Assembly (NCBI RefSeq): GCF_009377235.1 | Contig: NZ_VMNX01000007.1 | Span: forward strand, 1-64,000 | Reading direction: 5' to 3' | Source of the DNA: Streptomyces acidicola | GTDB taxonomy: Bacteria; Actinomycetota; Actinomycetes; Streptomycetales; Streptomycetaceae | DNA: 64,000 bases | Part shown: positions 26,618-35,721 of the stretch, in pieces | Numbering within the stretch: the first letter of the stretch is position 1 | Layout of the letters: each line of letters begins with the position of its first letter | Made by a program: the position numbers and the translations under genes | The notes under the pieces: generated by a model | What the model was told of the DNA's origin: nothing | The model's database searches: none | Seen by the model: the letters and a program-made list of their open reading frames with translations, nothing else

Positions 26618-27867
26618 CGAGGGCGGAGGAGGTAGCGGACCCCGGGTGTGGCGGGGCCCTGCGCAACGAGCGGATCGTGCTGCGGGCGTATGTCCTTTTC
26701 CGGCTCGGCGGGCTGCTCCAGGTGGCCATCGGCGCGGTCGCGACCCACCCGCACTACCGGCCGCTCTGGGCCGGTCTGGCGCTGTGCGCGGCGGTGTTCG
26801 CCGAGAGTCTTGCGCTGGTGGCCGTGGCGTTACGGCGCCGGCGGGTGCCACCGCCCGCGCTCGCGGTCGCGGACTCCGCCGTACTGGCCGTCGTCCTGGT
26901 GGTGGGCGGCGGGCTGGCCGACCACACGCACGGCTCCACCTGGGCGTACTTCGCGTATCCGTTCAGCCTGCTGGCCAGCATCGGCTTCGGGCTCGTGGTC
27001 GAACGGCTGGCGGCCGTTCTCGTACTGGCCGCCGTGCCGGCGAGCGCGTACGCCGCCACCGCCGTGCTCCGGCTCGGCGAACCCGTGTGGAACGCTGTCC
27101 CCAACGGTGTCCCCTACCTGGCCAACGCGGGCATCGCCTGGGCCGTGGCCCGCGCCCTGCGGCGCACCGGACGGGAACTGGACGCGGCCACCTCCACCGC
27201 GGCCGCCCGAGAGGCGGAACTCGCCGCCGAACGGGAGCGGGTCCGGCACGCACGCCTGCTGCACGACCGGGTGCTGCAGACCCTGGAGACGCTGGCTCGT
27301 ACCCCCTGGGTCACGGATCCGGGGTTACGGGCCCATGTGCGGGCGGAGGCGGTATGGCTGCGCGGGTTCGTGCGCGGCGAGCACCCGGCGCCGGGCGGTG
27401 CAGGCTCTGACGGCCGACACGGCCCGGACGGCCAGGACGGTACGACGCACCTGGCGCACGGGCTGTCGTCCCTCGCGGAGGACATGGCGCGCGTCGGCCT
27501 CGCCGTGGAGCTGAACACCGCCCAACTGCGCAGCGCGGGCCGCCGGGAGGGAGCCGGGGCGACCGTCCCGGCCCTGATCGTCGAGGCCCTGGTCGACGCC
27601 ACCCGGGAGGCCCTGGCCAACGTCCTCCGGCACGCCGGAACCGAACGGGCGGTGGTACGGGCGGAACTGTCCGGGAACGCGGTCCTGGTCAGCGTCCTCG
27701 ACAACGGCACCGGCTTCGACCCGTCCGCGGTGCCGGGCGGCGGCCTGGGCCTGCGCAGCTCCGTGCGGGACCGGGTGACGGGTGTCGGCGGCCTGGTACA
27801 GGTGGAGTCGGCTCCCGGCGCCGGGACGTACGTGGAGATGCGAGTACCGCTGTCCGCTACGAGGTGA
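26614..27867 (+). CDS. NarL-type sensor histidine kinase
   Basis: This 417-aa membrane kinase has about five hydrophobic segments in the first 190 residues and no large extracytoplasmic domain, a HisKA_3 box with the phospho-accepting His (RLLHDRVLQTLETLART), an N box (EALANVLRHAGTERAVV), and G boxes in DNGTGFDP and GGGLGLRSSVRDR. A Gly/Asp-rich insertion (GGAGSDGRHGPDGQDG) lies between the dimerisation and ATPase parts. The start is GTG 26614, overlapping the regulator stop. The signal is unknown; with membrane-embedded input only, a membrane or envelope cue is likely. Confidence 0.88.
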   Translation: MTRAEEVADPGCGGALRNERIVLRAYVLFRLGGLLQVAIGAVATHPHYRPLWAGLALCAAVFAESLALVAVALRRRRVPPPALAVADSAVLAVVLVVGGGLADHTHGSTWAYFAYPFSLLASIGFGLVVERLAAVLVLAAVPASAYAATAVLRLGEPVWNAVPNGVPYLANAGIAWAVARALRRTGRELDAATSTAAAREAELAAERERVRHARLLHDRVLQTLETLARTPWVTDPGLRAHVRAEAVWLRGFVRGEHPAPGGAGSDGRHGPDGQDGTTHLAHGLSSLAEDMARVGLAVELNTAQLRSAGRREGAGATVPALIVEALVDATREALANVLRHAGTERAVVRAELSGNAVLVSVLDNGTGFDPSAVPGGGLGLRSSVRDRVTGVGGLVQVESAPGAGTYVEMRVPLSATR

Positions 27868-27983
27868 CAGCGACCGCACTGCTCGAACACGCCGAGGCAG
27901 CGGGCACGTCCTACGCCGCGGCGCAGAGGTTGGGTTGCCGCGTTTGTGCGCCCGTCCGTCCGGCGACGAGCGAGGATGCGGGC

Positions 27984-28946
27984 ATGGCGTTGTCGACGGC
28001 GTTCACAGAGATGTTCGGCGTGCGGTACCCGATCGCGCTCGCTCCGATGGGCGGGTCGGCCGGCGGCGCGCTGACCGCGGCTGTCTCCCGGGCTGGAGGG
28101 CTTGGGCTGCTCGGCGGCGGATACGGGCATGCGCAGTGGCTCGACCGCGAGCTGCCGATCGTCAGCGAGGGCACCGACAAGCCGTGGGGTGTCGGTTTTC
28201 TCACCTGGGCGATCGATGTCGGTGCGGTGGAGCGTGCGCTGGAGCACGGCCCGCGGGCGGTGATGCTGTCCTTCGGCGACCCGAGCCCGTTCGTGGACCT
28301 CGTCCGGCAGGCCGGAGTGGCGCTGATCCTTCAGGTCACCGACTTGGAGGAGGCCAGACGTGCGGTGGATCTGGGCGCCGATGTCATCGTGGCCCAGGGC
28401 ACCGAGGCCGGTGGGCACGGAGCCCGGCGCGGGCGGTCCACCTTGCCGTTCGTGCCCGCCGTGGTGGATCTGGCGGCACCCGTGCCGGTACTGGCGGCCG
28501 GTGGGATCGCCGACGGCCGGGGCGTGGCCGCGGCCCTGGTGCTGGGCGCTGCCGGAGCGGTCATCGGCACCCGCTTCCAGGCCACCACCGAGGCCCTGGT
28601 CGACCCCTCGATCACCAAGGCGATCCTCGAGGGCGGTGGGCAGGACACCGAGCGCAGCCGCGTGCTGGACATCGCCCGCGGCGCGCGCTGGCCGGAGCAG
28701 TACACCGCCCGCACCCTCGGCCATCCCCACCTCGACCGATGGCGCGGCCGGGAGGCCGAACTCGCCGCCGATCCCCAGGCGCGTCAGGACTACCAGCACG
28801 ACGTGGCCCGCGGTGCCGTACCCCCGCTACCGGTCTGGGCCGGCGAGGGCGTCGACCTCATCACCGACCTGGCCCCGGCAGCCGACCTCGTCGCCGCTCT
28901 GGCCACTCAGACCGAGGACGCACTGACCCGAGCGGGACGCCACTGA
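27984..28946 (+). CDS. Nitronate monooxygenase (2-nitropropane dioxygenase family)
   Basis: This 320-aa FMN-binding TIM barrel has an N-terminal PIALAPMGGSAGGALTAAVS and GGLGLLGGGYG for the flavin, and VIVAQGTEAGGHGARRG with the His of the class, followed by PVLAAGGIADGRGVAAAL and GAVIGTRF for the phosphate. These enzymes oxidise propionate-3-nitronate and other nitroalkanes to detoxify them; some homologues do other flavin chemistry. ATG 27984 is chosen because sequence before it, back to the kinase stop, is not family-like. It follows the kinase gene by about 115 bp and may be read from the same transcript. Confidence 0.87.
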   Translation: MALSTAFTEMFGVRYPIALAPMGGSAGGALTAAVSRAGGLGLLGGGYGHAQWLDRELPIVSEGTDKPWGVGFLTWAIDVGAVERALEHGPRAVMLSFGDPSPFVDLVRQAGVALILQVTDLEEARRAVDLGADVIVAQGTEAGGHGARRGRSTLPFVPAVVDLAAPVPVLAAGGIADGRGVAAALVLGAAGAVIGTRFQATTEALVDPSITKAILEGGGQDTERSRVLDIARGARWPEQYTARTLGHPHLDRWRGREAELAADPQARQDYQHDVARGAVPPLPVWAGEGVDLITDLAPAADLVAALATQTEDALTRAGRH

Positions 28947-29148
28947 CACACCCACGCCGGCACCCGCCGCCGGGGCGCCCGCGCGGTTCCGGTTCCTGTG
29001 CCACGCGCCGCGGGTGAAGCCGTTCAGGACTCCGCCATTGCAGCCGTGCACATGACATCTCCCCCTCCCCCACAACCAAACTCGCGACATTTGCGACACT
29101 TAACCCGATTGCGCCGATTAAGTTGTTTATGATCAAAGGTGAGGTTTG

Positions 29149-31578
29149 GTGTCAGACAGGGGGCAGGCCGAGGGGCTGCCGTTCCACGAGCGCGCTGTGA
29201 CCGGTGTCGGGCTCGTGGCTCAGGGTGCGGCTCTGGTGGCCGCACTGTTCGGCGCGGCTGGCCTGTTCGGCTGGGTCCTCGGCATCGATGTCCTGAGGGG
29301 CGTGCTGCCCGGCGTTGCCGGATCCATGAAGCCGAACACCGCCCTGGCGCTGCTGGCGCTGGGGCTCTCCCTGGTCATCGCGGCCCGCAGATCCGTGACC
29401 GCGCGAATGACCACGGTGGCGCGTACGGCCGCAGTCCTTGCGGCCTTGATCGGCGTGCTCACTATTGTGGAATACGTCACCCAGGCGGACCTGGGCTTCG
29501 ATCAGCTCCTCTTCCACGACGACACCGTCCAGGTGGCGACAGGGGCGCCCGGACGCATGGCACCGAACACGGCAGTGGCACTGATGCTCGCAGGCGTGGC
29601 GTCACTGTGCGCGACCACATTCCGGCTGCCCGCCTGGATGAGTCAGATCCCGGGCCTGGCCGTCCTCGCCCTGGGCATGCTGCGGCTCTACGGCTTCGCC
29701 TACGAAGTGCCTGAGCTGGAACGGTTCGGCGGCTACACGGCCATGGCCCTGCACACCGCGCTCGCCCTGGTGCTGGTGGGCCTCGCGGCCTTCCTGAGCC
29801 GGCCGGACGAAGGCCCTGCGGGACTACTGATGAACGCGGGCACCACGGGAGCACTGGGCCGCAGGCTGTTCGTCACCACCCTGGTCGCTCCGCTGCTGTT
29901 GGGCTGGATCGTCCTGGCCGGTGAGGACATCGGTCTGTACGAGACGCGTCTGGGCACCGCGCTGCTGGTGTGTGGCCACGTGACCGTGTTCACCGCGGTC
30001 ATCTTCACGACCTTGAACGTGGGCCGACGTATCGAGGTGGCGCACGCCCGTGCCGAATGGCAGCTGCGGCAGAACGAACTGGTGCAGGCGTTCATGGACC
30101 ACACGCCCGCGGTGATGTTCATCAAGGACCTGGACGGCCGCTTCCTGGCAGTGAACACGAGGTTCGAGGAGAGCATGGGCCTGCCCCGCGAACAGATACT
30201 GGGGCGCCCGGACCAGGACGTTCTGCCGCCGGACGTGGCGCGTCAGGCGCGGGCCGCCGACCTCGACATGCTGGCACGGGGCACCCCCGTCCAACGGCAC
30301 GAGCATCTCAACCTGCCCGCGGGCCCGCAGGACTTCCTCGCCGCATTGTTCCCGCTCAACGATCCGTCCGGCGTGCCCTACGCCGTATGCGGTGTGTTCG
30401 TCGACATCACCGAACGGGTCGCGGCCCAGCGCGAGGTCCAGCAGGCCAACCAGCGCTTCCTCGCGCTGCTGGAATCCGGACCGGACGCCACCCTCATCAC
30501 GGACGGCGACGGCACCATCGTCATGGCCAACGCGCAGGTGGAACCACTGTTCGGCCATGCCCCGGCCGGCCTCATCGGCACCAAGGTCGACAATCTGGTA
30601 CCCGGCCCGCAGCGTCCCCGGCACAACGCGCTTCTGCGCCGGTACCTGCAGCTGCCCGACCCGAAGCCGACGGTGGTGGACAAGGACCTGTACGGGCTGC
30701 ACAGCGACGGCGCCGAGTTCCCCGTCGAGGCGAGCGTCAGCACCCTCCAGGCCGAACAGGGAACGCTGGTGTTCCTGACCGTGCGGGACATCACGGAACG
30801 CAAGAAGGCCGAGGCCGAACGCGCCGAGCGCTACGAGCAGCAACGACGCATCGCCTACACCCTGCAGCACAGCCTCATGGGCGAACCGCCCCTCCTGCCG
30901 CACCTGCCCAGCGCCCACCGGTACTTCGCGTCCGTCCAGGACCCCGGGGTCGGCGGCGACTGGTTCGACATCATTCCCCTGGACAAGGACCGTACCGGCA
31001 TCGTCATCGGAGACGTGATGGGCCGGGGCCTCGACGCGGCGGCCGTCATGGGCCAGCTGCGCGCCGCCGCCCACGCACTGGCCCGCACGGGCGTACCACC
31101 CGGCCAGCTCATGACCGGGCTGGACGCGTTCGTCAGCGACCTGGCGGACCAGCTCGTCACCTGCTGCTACCTGGTGATCGACCAGGGCACCCGCGAGGTC
31201 ACCCTGTGCTCGGCCGGACACCCCCCGGTCATCGCGCTGAACCCCGAAGGCCCTGCCAGCCGGCTGCAGGCACCGGTCAGTGTGCCCCTGGGCGTCAACG
31301 ATTCGTCCGGCGGCGAGCCGTACGAGCAGACGACCCACCGGCTGCCGCCGGGCAGCACACTCGCCCTCTACACCGACGGACTGGTCGAGCGACCGGGCAC
31401 CGACATCGACGTCCAGATCGACGTCCTCGCCCACACCCTCGATGTCACGCTGAAGGGCGCCCCCGCGAGCCCGGAGCACCTCGATCATGCCGCAGCCCAG
31501 CTCATCGGGACCCTCCTTCCCGACTCGGCCGCCCATGACGACGACGTGACACTGCTCCTGATCGGCGTACCCGAGTGA
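29149..31578 (+). CDS. Membrane PAS-PAS-SpoIIE (PP2C) phosphatase
   Basis: This protein of about 809 aa starts at GTG 29149 behind AAAGGTGAGG. The first 290 residues hold 7-8 hydrophobic helices in two similar halves (note MKPNTALALLALG and MAPNTAVALMLAG). PAS 1 follows (AFMDHTPAVMFIKDLDGRFL) and PAS 2 (LALLESGPDATLITDGDGTI). The C-terminus is a SpoIIE phosphatase with metal Asp residues in GGDWFDIIPL, IGDVMGRGLDAA and HDDDVTLLL. Such proteins dephosphorylate anti-anti-sigma factors and so switch stress sigma factors. No anti-sigma partner is adjacent. No haem or other cofactor ligand is obvious in the PAS domains. A 17-bp repeat overlaps its stop. Confidence 0.88.
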   Translation: MSDRGQAEGLPFHERAVTGVGLVAQGAALVAALFGAAGLFGWVLGIDVLRGVLPGVAGSMKPNTALALLALGLSLVIAARRSVTARMTTVARTAAVLAALIGVLTIVEYVTQADLGFDQLLFHDDTVQVATGAPGRMAPNTAVALMLAGVASLCATTFRLPAWMSQIPGLAVLALGMLRLYGFAYEVPELERFGGYTAMALHTALALVLVGLAAFLSRPDEGPAGLLMNAGTTGALGRRLFVTTLVAPLLLGWIVLAGEDIGLYETRLGTALLVCGHVTVFTAVIFTTLNVGRRIEVAHARAEWQLRQNELVQAFMDHTPAVMFIKDLDGRFLAVNTRFEESMGLPREQILGRPDQDVLPPDVARQARAADLDMLARGTPVQRHEHLNLPAGPQDFLAALFPLNDPSGVPYAVCGVFVDITERVAAQREVQQANQRFLALLESGPDATLITDGDGTIVMANAQVEPLFGHAPAGLIGTKVDNLVPGPQRPRHNALLRRYLQLPDPKPTVVDKDLYGLHSDGAEFPVEASVSTLQAEQGTLVFLTVRDITERKKAEAERAERYEQQRRIAYTLQHSLMGEPPLLPHLPSAHRYFASVQDPGVGGDWFDIIPLDKDRTGIVIGDVMGRGLDAAAVMGQLRAAAHALARTGVPPGQLMTGLDAFVSDLADQLVTCCYLVIDQGTREVTLCSAGHPPVIALNPEGPASRLQAPVSVPLGVNDSSGGEPYEQTTHRLPPGSTLALYTDGLVERPGTDIDVQIDVLAHTLDVTLKGAPASPEHLDHAAAQLIGTLLPDSAAHDDDVTLLLIGVPE

Positions 31579-31632
31579 TCCGCGTACCCGAGTGACCGGC
31601 GTACCCGAGCGATTGGCGTACCCGAGCGATTG
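31565..31632. repeat. 17-bp tandem repeat, four copies, overlapping a stop codon
   Basis: Four head-to-tail 17-bp units of the form GCGTACCCGAGYGAYYS run from 31565 to 31632; the last two are identical. The first copy encodes the final residues and TGA of the phosphatase gene. Each later copy repeats the coding end, so the array likely arose by duplication of the gene's own terminus. Because each copy carries the same stop, the protein end is not altered. Confidence 0.85.
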
Positions 31633-31668
31633 GCGCGGCCGAACTCCGGCAACAACCCCCGGGACCGT

Positions 31669-32148
31669 CTACTGCGGCCGTACCGGATGCTTGCTCATGA
31701 TCGAGACGCGGTTGAACGCGTTGATGGTGACCGCCACCCAGATCACGGCGGAGATCTGGTCGTCGGTGAGCACTTCGCGGGCCGTGCTGTAGGCGGTCTC
31801 CTGAAGTGCCGCGTCACCGGGGTCGGTGGTCGCCTCCGCGAGTGCGAGCGCCGCGCGTTCGTCCGGGGTGAACAGTTCGGTGTCCCGCCAGGCTGCCAGC
31901 ACGCCGAGCCGCTGCGCGGTCTCACCCGCGCGCACGGCCGCCCTGGTGTGTACGTTGAGGCAGTAGGCGCAGCCGTTGATCTGCGACACGCGCAGATTGA
32001 CCAGTTCCACGAGCGTCCGGTCGAGCCCCGCCTCGGAGGCGACCGCGCGGACCGCTTCCGAGGTCTGCACCAGTGCGTGGTAGGCGGTGGGGCTCTGCTT
32101 GTCGATGAAGATCCGCTGAACCGCGGACCCGGTCGCGTGGGTGCTCAA
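31669..32148 (-). CDS. AhpD/carboxymuconolactone decarboxylase family protein
   Basis: This 159-aa helical protein has the AhpD-like redox motif in NGCAYCLNVHTRAAVRAGE (CxxC plus His), near residues 62-80, and the family N-terminus TAYHALVQTSEAV. Members with an intact CxxCxxxH act as alkylhydroperoxidases. The chosen start is TTG 32148, behind a GGAG ribosome site, which gives the family's usual length; the longer reading has no homologous look. It is divergent from a pirin gene over 124 bp. Such AhpD/pirin neighbours commonly answer oxidative or quinone stress. Confidence 0.85.
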   Translation of the reverse strand: MSTHATGSAVQRIFIDKQSPTAYHALVQTSEAVRAVASEAGLDRTLVELVNLRVSQINGCAYCLNVHTRAAVRAGETAQRLGVLAAWRDTELFTPDERAALALAEATTDPGDAALQETAYSTAREVLTDDQISAVIWVAVTINAFNRVSIMSKHPVRPQ

Positions 32149-32272
32149 CCTGGGACTCCTCCGGGGCCTGTCCGGCTCCCTCGTCGTGTGGTGTACACCT
32201 GTTGGTGCCACTGCCTGTCACACGGCATGATAGTTGAATGTATAACAATTTTCGGGTGGGAGGCGGTCCCCA
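32149..32272. promoter_or_regulatory. Divergent promoter region of ahpD-like and pirin genes
   Basis: An A+T-rich island (32229-32252) in G+C-rich surroundings contains GTTGAATGTATAAC, with GTT/AAC ends, typical in size for a MarR- or HxlR-type operator. For the pirin direction, TTGGTG-18-CATGAT could be a promoter. No such regulator gene is adjacent, so the control is inferred from base composition and symmetry. Confidence 0.4.
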
Positions 32273-33262
32273 GTGAGCAATGTCGAAACGAAACCCATGG
32301 AACTGCGGTGCGGCGCAGCGGTGGACGGCGAGCGGCCGGCCGGGGCGGCGCGGGTCGACGTACTGACCCCGCGTGATGTGCCCCTCGGCGGTCCCCGGGC
32401 GATGACCGTGCGACGGACTCTGCCGCAGCGGGCCCGGACCCTGATCGGCGCCTGGTGCTTCGCCGATCACTACGGCCCCGACGACGTCTCGGCGACCGGC
32501 GGCATGGATGTCGCCCCGCATCCGCACACCGGGCTGCAGACGGTGAGCTGGCTGTTCAGCGGGGAGATCGAGCACCGTGACAGCCTCGGCAGCCACGCCT
32601 ACGTGCGGCCCGGCGAGCTGAACCTCATGACGGGCGGCTACGGCATCTGCCACTCGGAGGTCTCCACCCCGCGGACCACCATCCTGCACGGCGTCCAGTT
32701 GTGGGTGGCCCTGCCGGAGGAACACCGCAACACCGAACGGGACTTCCAGCACTACGCACCCGAGTCCGTACGGATCGACGGGGGCGAGATCAGGGTCTTC
32801 CTGGGATCCCTCGCCGGTCGCGCCTCCCCGGTGCGGACCTTCACGCCCCTGCTCGGCGCCGAGATCGTCCTCCAGCCGCGCGCGGCCCTCACGCTCGCCG
32901 TGGACCCCGGCTTCGAGCACGGCCTCCTGGTCGACCAGGGAGAGGTACGCCTGGCCGACACCCTGGTCGGCCGCGCGGAGTTGGGCTACGCCCACCCCGG
33001 CGTCGACACGCTGACGGTGACGAACGAGTCGGACGCCGTCGCACGGACGGTCCTGCTCGGCGGTACCCCGTTCGAGGAGGAAATCGTCATGTGGTGGAAC
33101 TTCATCGGGCGCAGCCATGAGGACATCGCCAAGGCCCGCGACGACTGGCAGAACTCCTCCGATCGCTTCGGCGCCGTCGAAGGGTATCCGGGCGACCGTC
33201 TTCCCGCCCCCGCCCTGCCGAACGCCGTCATCACGCCACGCAGGAACCCGCCGCGCGACTGA
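32273..33262 (+). CDS. Pirin family protein
   Basis: This 329-aa bicupin begins at GTG 32273. The N-terminal cupin carries the iron ligands in HPHTGLQTVSWLFSGEIEHR and LMTGGYGICHSE (HxH, His, Glu), and the C-terminal cupin follows from about 180 with FEEEIVMWWNFIGRSHEDI. Bacterial pirins act as quercetin dioxygenases, redox sensors or enzyme modulators; the role here is not determined. The Met-Trp-Trp-Asn-Phe segment is diagnostic of the family. It is followed 37 bp later by a small acetyltransferase gene that is probably co-transcribed. Confidence 0.9.
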   Translation: MSNVETKPMELRCGAAVDGERPAGAARVDVLTPRDVPLGGPRAMTVRRTLPQRARTLIGAWCFADHYGPDDVSATGGMDVAPHPHTGLQTVSWLFSGEIEHRDSLGSHAYVRPGELNLMTGGYGICHSEVSTPRTTILHGVQLWVALPEEHRNTERDFQHYAPESVRIDGGEIRVFLGSLAGRASPVRTFTPLLGAEIVLQPRAALTLAVDPGFEHGLLVDQGEVRLADTLVGRAELGYAHPGVDTLTVTNESDAVARTVLLGGTPFEEEIVMWWNFIGRSHEDIAKARDDWQNSSDRFGAVEGYPGDRLPAPALPNAVITPRRNPPRD

Positions 33263-33299
33263 TTCCGACGCGTCATCAACCCCCTCTGAAAGGCACCCC

Positions 33300-33638
33300 A
33301 TGAGCCAGCATTCCGCCGCCACGACCGTCGAGCGGGCAGACTCCAGGAACCGCTACGAAATCCTGGTCGACGGCAAGCGCGCCGGACTCACCGCCTACCG
33401 CGACCGCGGTGAACAGCGCGTCTTCTTCCACACCGAGGTCGATGACGCCTTCGCCGGACAGGGCCTGGCCTCCCGGCTGGTCCAGGAGGCGCTCACCGAC
33501 GTGCGCGCCTCGGGAAAGCGGATCGTGCCCGTCTGCCCGTACGTGGCCAAGTTCCTGAAGAAGCACGACGAGTTCGCCGATATCACCGACCCCGTGACAC
33601 CCGATGTCCTGCAGTGGCTGGAGACGGAACTGGGCTGA
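33300..33638 (+). CDS. Small GNAT-like N-acetyltransferase
   Basis: This 112-aa protein is a compact Gcn5-related acetyltransferase of the short class. FHTEVDDAFAGQGLASRLVQ is the acetyl-CoA pyrophosphate loop (Q/RxxGxG/A variant), followed by VRASGKRIVPVCPYVAKFL, with the conserved CPY and a Lys-rich end. The acceptor is unknown; homologues may act on CoA-like or spermine-like amines. ATG 33300 follows GAAAGGCACCCC. It is downstream of pirin on the same strand and convergent with the cellulase gene. Confidence 0.85.
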   Translation: MSQHSAATTVERADSRNRYEILVDGKRAGLTAYRDRGEQRVFFHTEVDDAFAGQGLASRLVQEALTDVRASGKRIVPVCPYVAKFLKKHDEFADITDPVTPDVLQWLETELG

Positions 33639-33702
33639 CCGCTCGCGCACGCCGAGGCCGAGCCGTTGAGGTGGTGTCGGTGTCGATGTCGGTTCACTGA
33701 GG

Positions 33703-35442
33703 TCAGGCGGTTGTCCCGGTCAGGGTGTCTCCCGTCCTGGTGACGTAGTACGTCACCAGGACGCCGCTCCAGAAGTGGAAGGTGAGCGTGACCCGGGAGC
33801 CGTCCCTCAGCGAGTTGGCGAAGTCGGGGGTCAGCTTGATGGAGTCGCCGGTGTACGCCGAGAACGCGGTGTCCCACTGCTGATAGGGAGTCCAGCTCGC
33901 TGGGCCCGCGTTGCTTCCGTCGTCGTACCTGGCCTCCATCGTCGCCGGCATGTCGCCCCGGAACCGGGTGGGGATGGTCACGCCGCCGCTGGTGGTCCCG
34001 GAGGCGTTCGACAGGACCGGTGTGTCATATGTGATCACGTCGATCCGCCATGGCACACCGCGGGAGAACCCGGCCTCCAGCGTCGCGTTGACTCCGTACG
34101 TCCGATCGCCGGCCAGCTCGGTGAGGGCGGCGGCCGTCAGGGTGAGCTGGTTGCCGGAGACGGTGTAGTCCCTGCCATGGACGAGGGTGCGGGAGCCGTG
34201 CCGCAGTCCCTCGAAGTCGGTGCCGTTCGGGTTGAGCGTGAGCGTCCGGCTTGTGACGGCGCCCGACTTCGGCATGAACAGCAGGTCGCTGGCGGCAGTG
34301 CCCGAACGCGTGGTCCAGCTCGACTTGATCTGGGCGAAGAGCTCCGGGTCCCGCCATTGCAGGGTATTGCGGTTCAGGAACTGACCGGCGTCCCACAGCA
34401 TGGTGGTGAGCTGCCGCTCGCGGGCGTAGTTGCCCAGGAACTCGAAGTACTTGCGCTGCTCGCCCCGCTCGATGATGCCGGGGCGGTTGTGGTCGTAGGC
34501 GAGCAGGGCGTACTCACCGATGACGACCGGGATGCCGTGTGCGACGAAGGTGTTGTACACGCGGTCGAACGTCTCGGTGAGGTCCTTCTCCGAGGTGGCG
34601 TCGAACCGGGTGTATCCGGCGATGTTCACGCTGAACGGCCACCATCCGTAGAAGTGGACGGTCGTGACCACCATGGGATCGCGCAGAGCGGTGAGGTGGG
34701 CGGCCAGCGCATCCAGCCGTCCTTGGTCGGCATTCGTGTAGAGGGTGGGCAGGACGAGCAGCCGGTCGGTGTTGCCGCCGCCGGAGGCGCGGACGATCCG
34801 GTGGAAGGCGGTGTTGAGCTCGTCCAGCAGCCGGTAGTTCTGGTCGTCTCCGGAAGTGCCGCTGAATGTTGGTTCGTTGATGCTCTCGAACACCAGCCTG
34901 GACGGCTTGTCCCGGAACTCCGCCGCGATCTGGGTCCAGGTGGCGGTGTACCGGGCGAGGACGGCGTCGTGATCCGCCGAGAGGTTGTTGACCCACATCC
35001 ATGAGTCGTGATGCATGTTGATCATCACGTACAGGTCTTCGTCCAGCGCCCAGTCGACGACCTGCCGCACCTTCGCCATCCAGGCCGGGGCGATCGCGTA
35101 GTCGGGTGCGGCGCCCTGGTGGACGCCCCAGGTGACGGGCAGTCGGATGCTCCTGAACCCCTCCGACTTGACCTTCCTGAGGAGCTCCCTGGTCACGGGT
35201 GGGTTGCCCCAGGACGTCTCGTCGGGGATGGCGTCGTAGGTGTTGCCCAGATTCCAGCCTGGCTGCATGGCCGCCACCGCGGCGCGGGCGGCCGGGGCGC
35301 TGGGCGGGGGCGGGTCGGCTGCCCGGGCGGTGGCCGGCAGCAGCGGAAGCAGGCATACCGCCAGGAGCAGTGCCGTGAGTCCCGGCACGAAACGCGGTAA
35401 CCAGCGTCCGCGGCGAAAGAAGCTTGACCGTCTCCTCGTCAT
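33703..35442 (-). CDS. Secreted GH5 endoglucanase with CBM_X2 domain
   Basis: This 579-aa protein has a basic N-terminus and hydrophobic core ending near ARA-AD (about residue 41), so it is exported. The GH5 barrel (about 50-370) shows PGWNLGNTYDAIPDETSWGN, IRLPVTWGVH, the acid/base Glu190 in ESINEP and the nucleophile Glu310 in VVIGEYA. The pattern is closest to subfamily 4 (cellulase, xyloglucanase or lichenase). Residues about 386-475 form a CBM_X2 beta-sandwich, and a further beta-rich module ends the chain. ATG 35442 follows GGAAGGTG. It is divergent from a LacI gene, with a palindrome-rich 280-bp gap between them. Confidence 0.9.
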   Translation of the reverse strand: MTRRRSSFFRRGRWLPRFVPGLTALLLAVCLLPLLPATARAADPPPPSAPAARAAVAAMQPGWNLGNTYDAIPDETSWGNPPVTRELLRKVKSEGFRSIRLPVTWGVHQGAAPDYAIAPAWMAKVRQVVDWALDEDLYVMINMHHDSWMWVNNLSADHDAVLARYTATWTQIAAEFRDKPSRLVFESINEPTFSGTSGDDQNYRLLDELNTAFHRIVRASGGGNTDRLLVLPTLYTNADQGRLDALAAHLTALRDPMVVTTVHFYGWWPFSVNIAGYTRFDATSEKDLTETFDRVYNTFVAHGIPVVIGEYALLAYDHNRPGIIERGEQRKYFEFLGNYARERQLTTMLWDAGQFLNRNTLQWRDPELFAQIKSSWTTRSGTAASDLLFMPKSGAVTSRTLTLNPNGTDFEGLRHGSRTLVHGRDYTVSGNQLTLTAAALTELAGDRTYGVNATLEAGFSRGVPWRIDVITYDTPVLSNASGTTSGGVTIPTRFRGDMPATMEARYDDGSNAGPASWTPYQQWDTAFSAYTGDSIKLTPDFANSLRDGSRVTLTFHFWSGVLVTYYVTRTGDTLTGTTA

Positions 35443-35567
35443 CACGTGCACCTTCCGGCTCGTGGGCGGCACGGACCCGGCAGGGCCCTGCCAGACACTT
35501 CGACACGTGGCCGGCCTCAAGTCGGCCATGAACCCGATAGAAACCTGATGAAAACTCGATGAAGATG

Positions 35568-35598
35568 GAAACTTTCTCTGCTCGCGGTCGGAGAAAGT
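35568..35598. promoter_or_regulatory. Nested palindromes before the GH5 gene
   Basis: GAAACTTTC (35568-35576) is a 9-bp palindrome. It overlaps ACTTTCTC (35571-35578), which pairs perfectly with GAGAAAGT (35591-35598) across 12 bp. The GAAA/TTTC core is shared with the sites at 36930 and, more loosely, 53492. This is the expected operator region of the adjacent LacI regulator. Confidence 0.6.
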
Positions 35599-35721
35599 AA
35601 CATGACGATGTGTCATAGGCCACAGGTTCGTCAGCACGAGATGCGAGACTTGCCGTCGGGCACACCCACGCGGCACTGTTCAACGAGCTTTCGTCCTCGC
35701 GGCTGTTGGGCAGGCTGTTCG

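Noticed and set aside
31565-31632. A CRISPR-like array
   Set aside because: The units are directly adjacent 17-bp repeats without spacers. None of the tandem repeats in the window has the repeat-spacer form, and no cas genes are seen.
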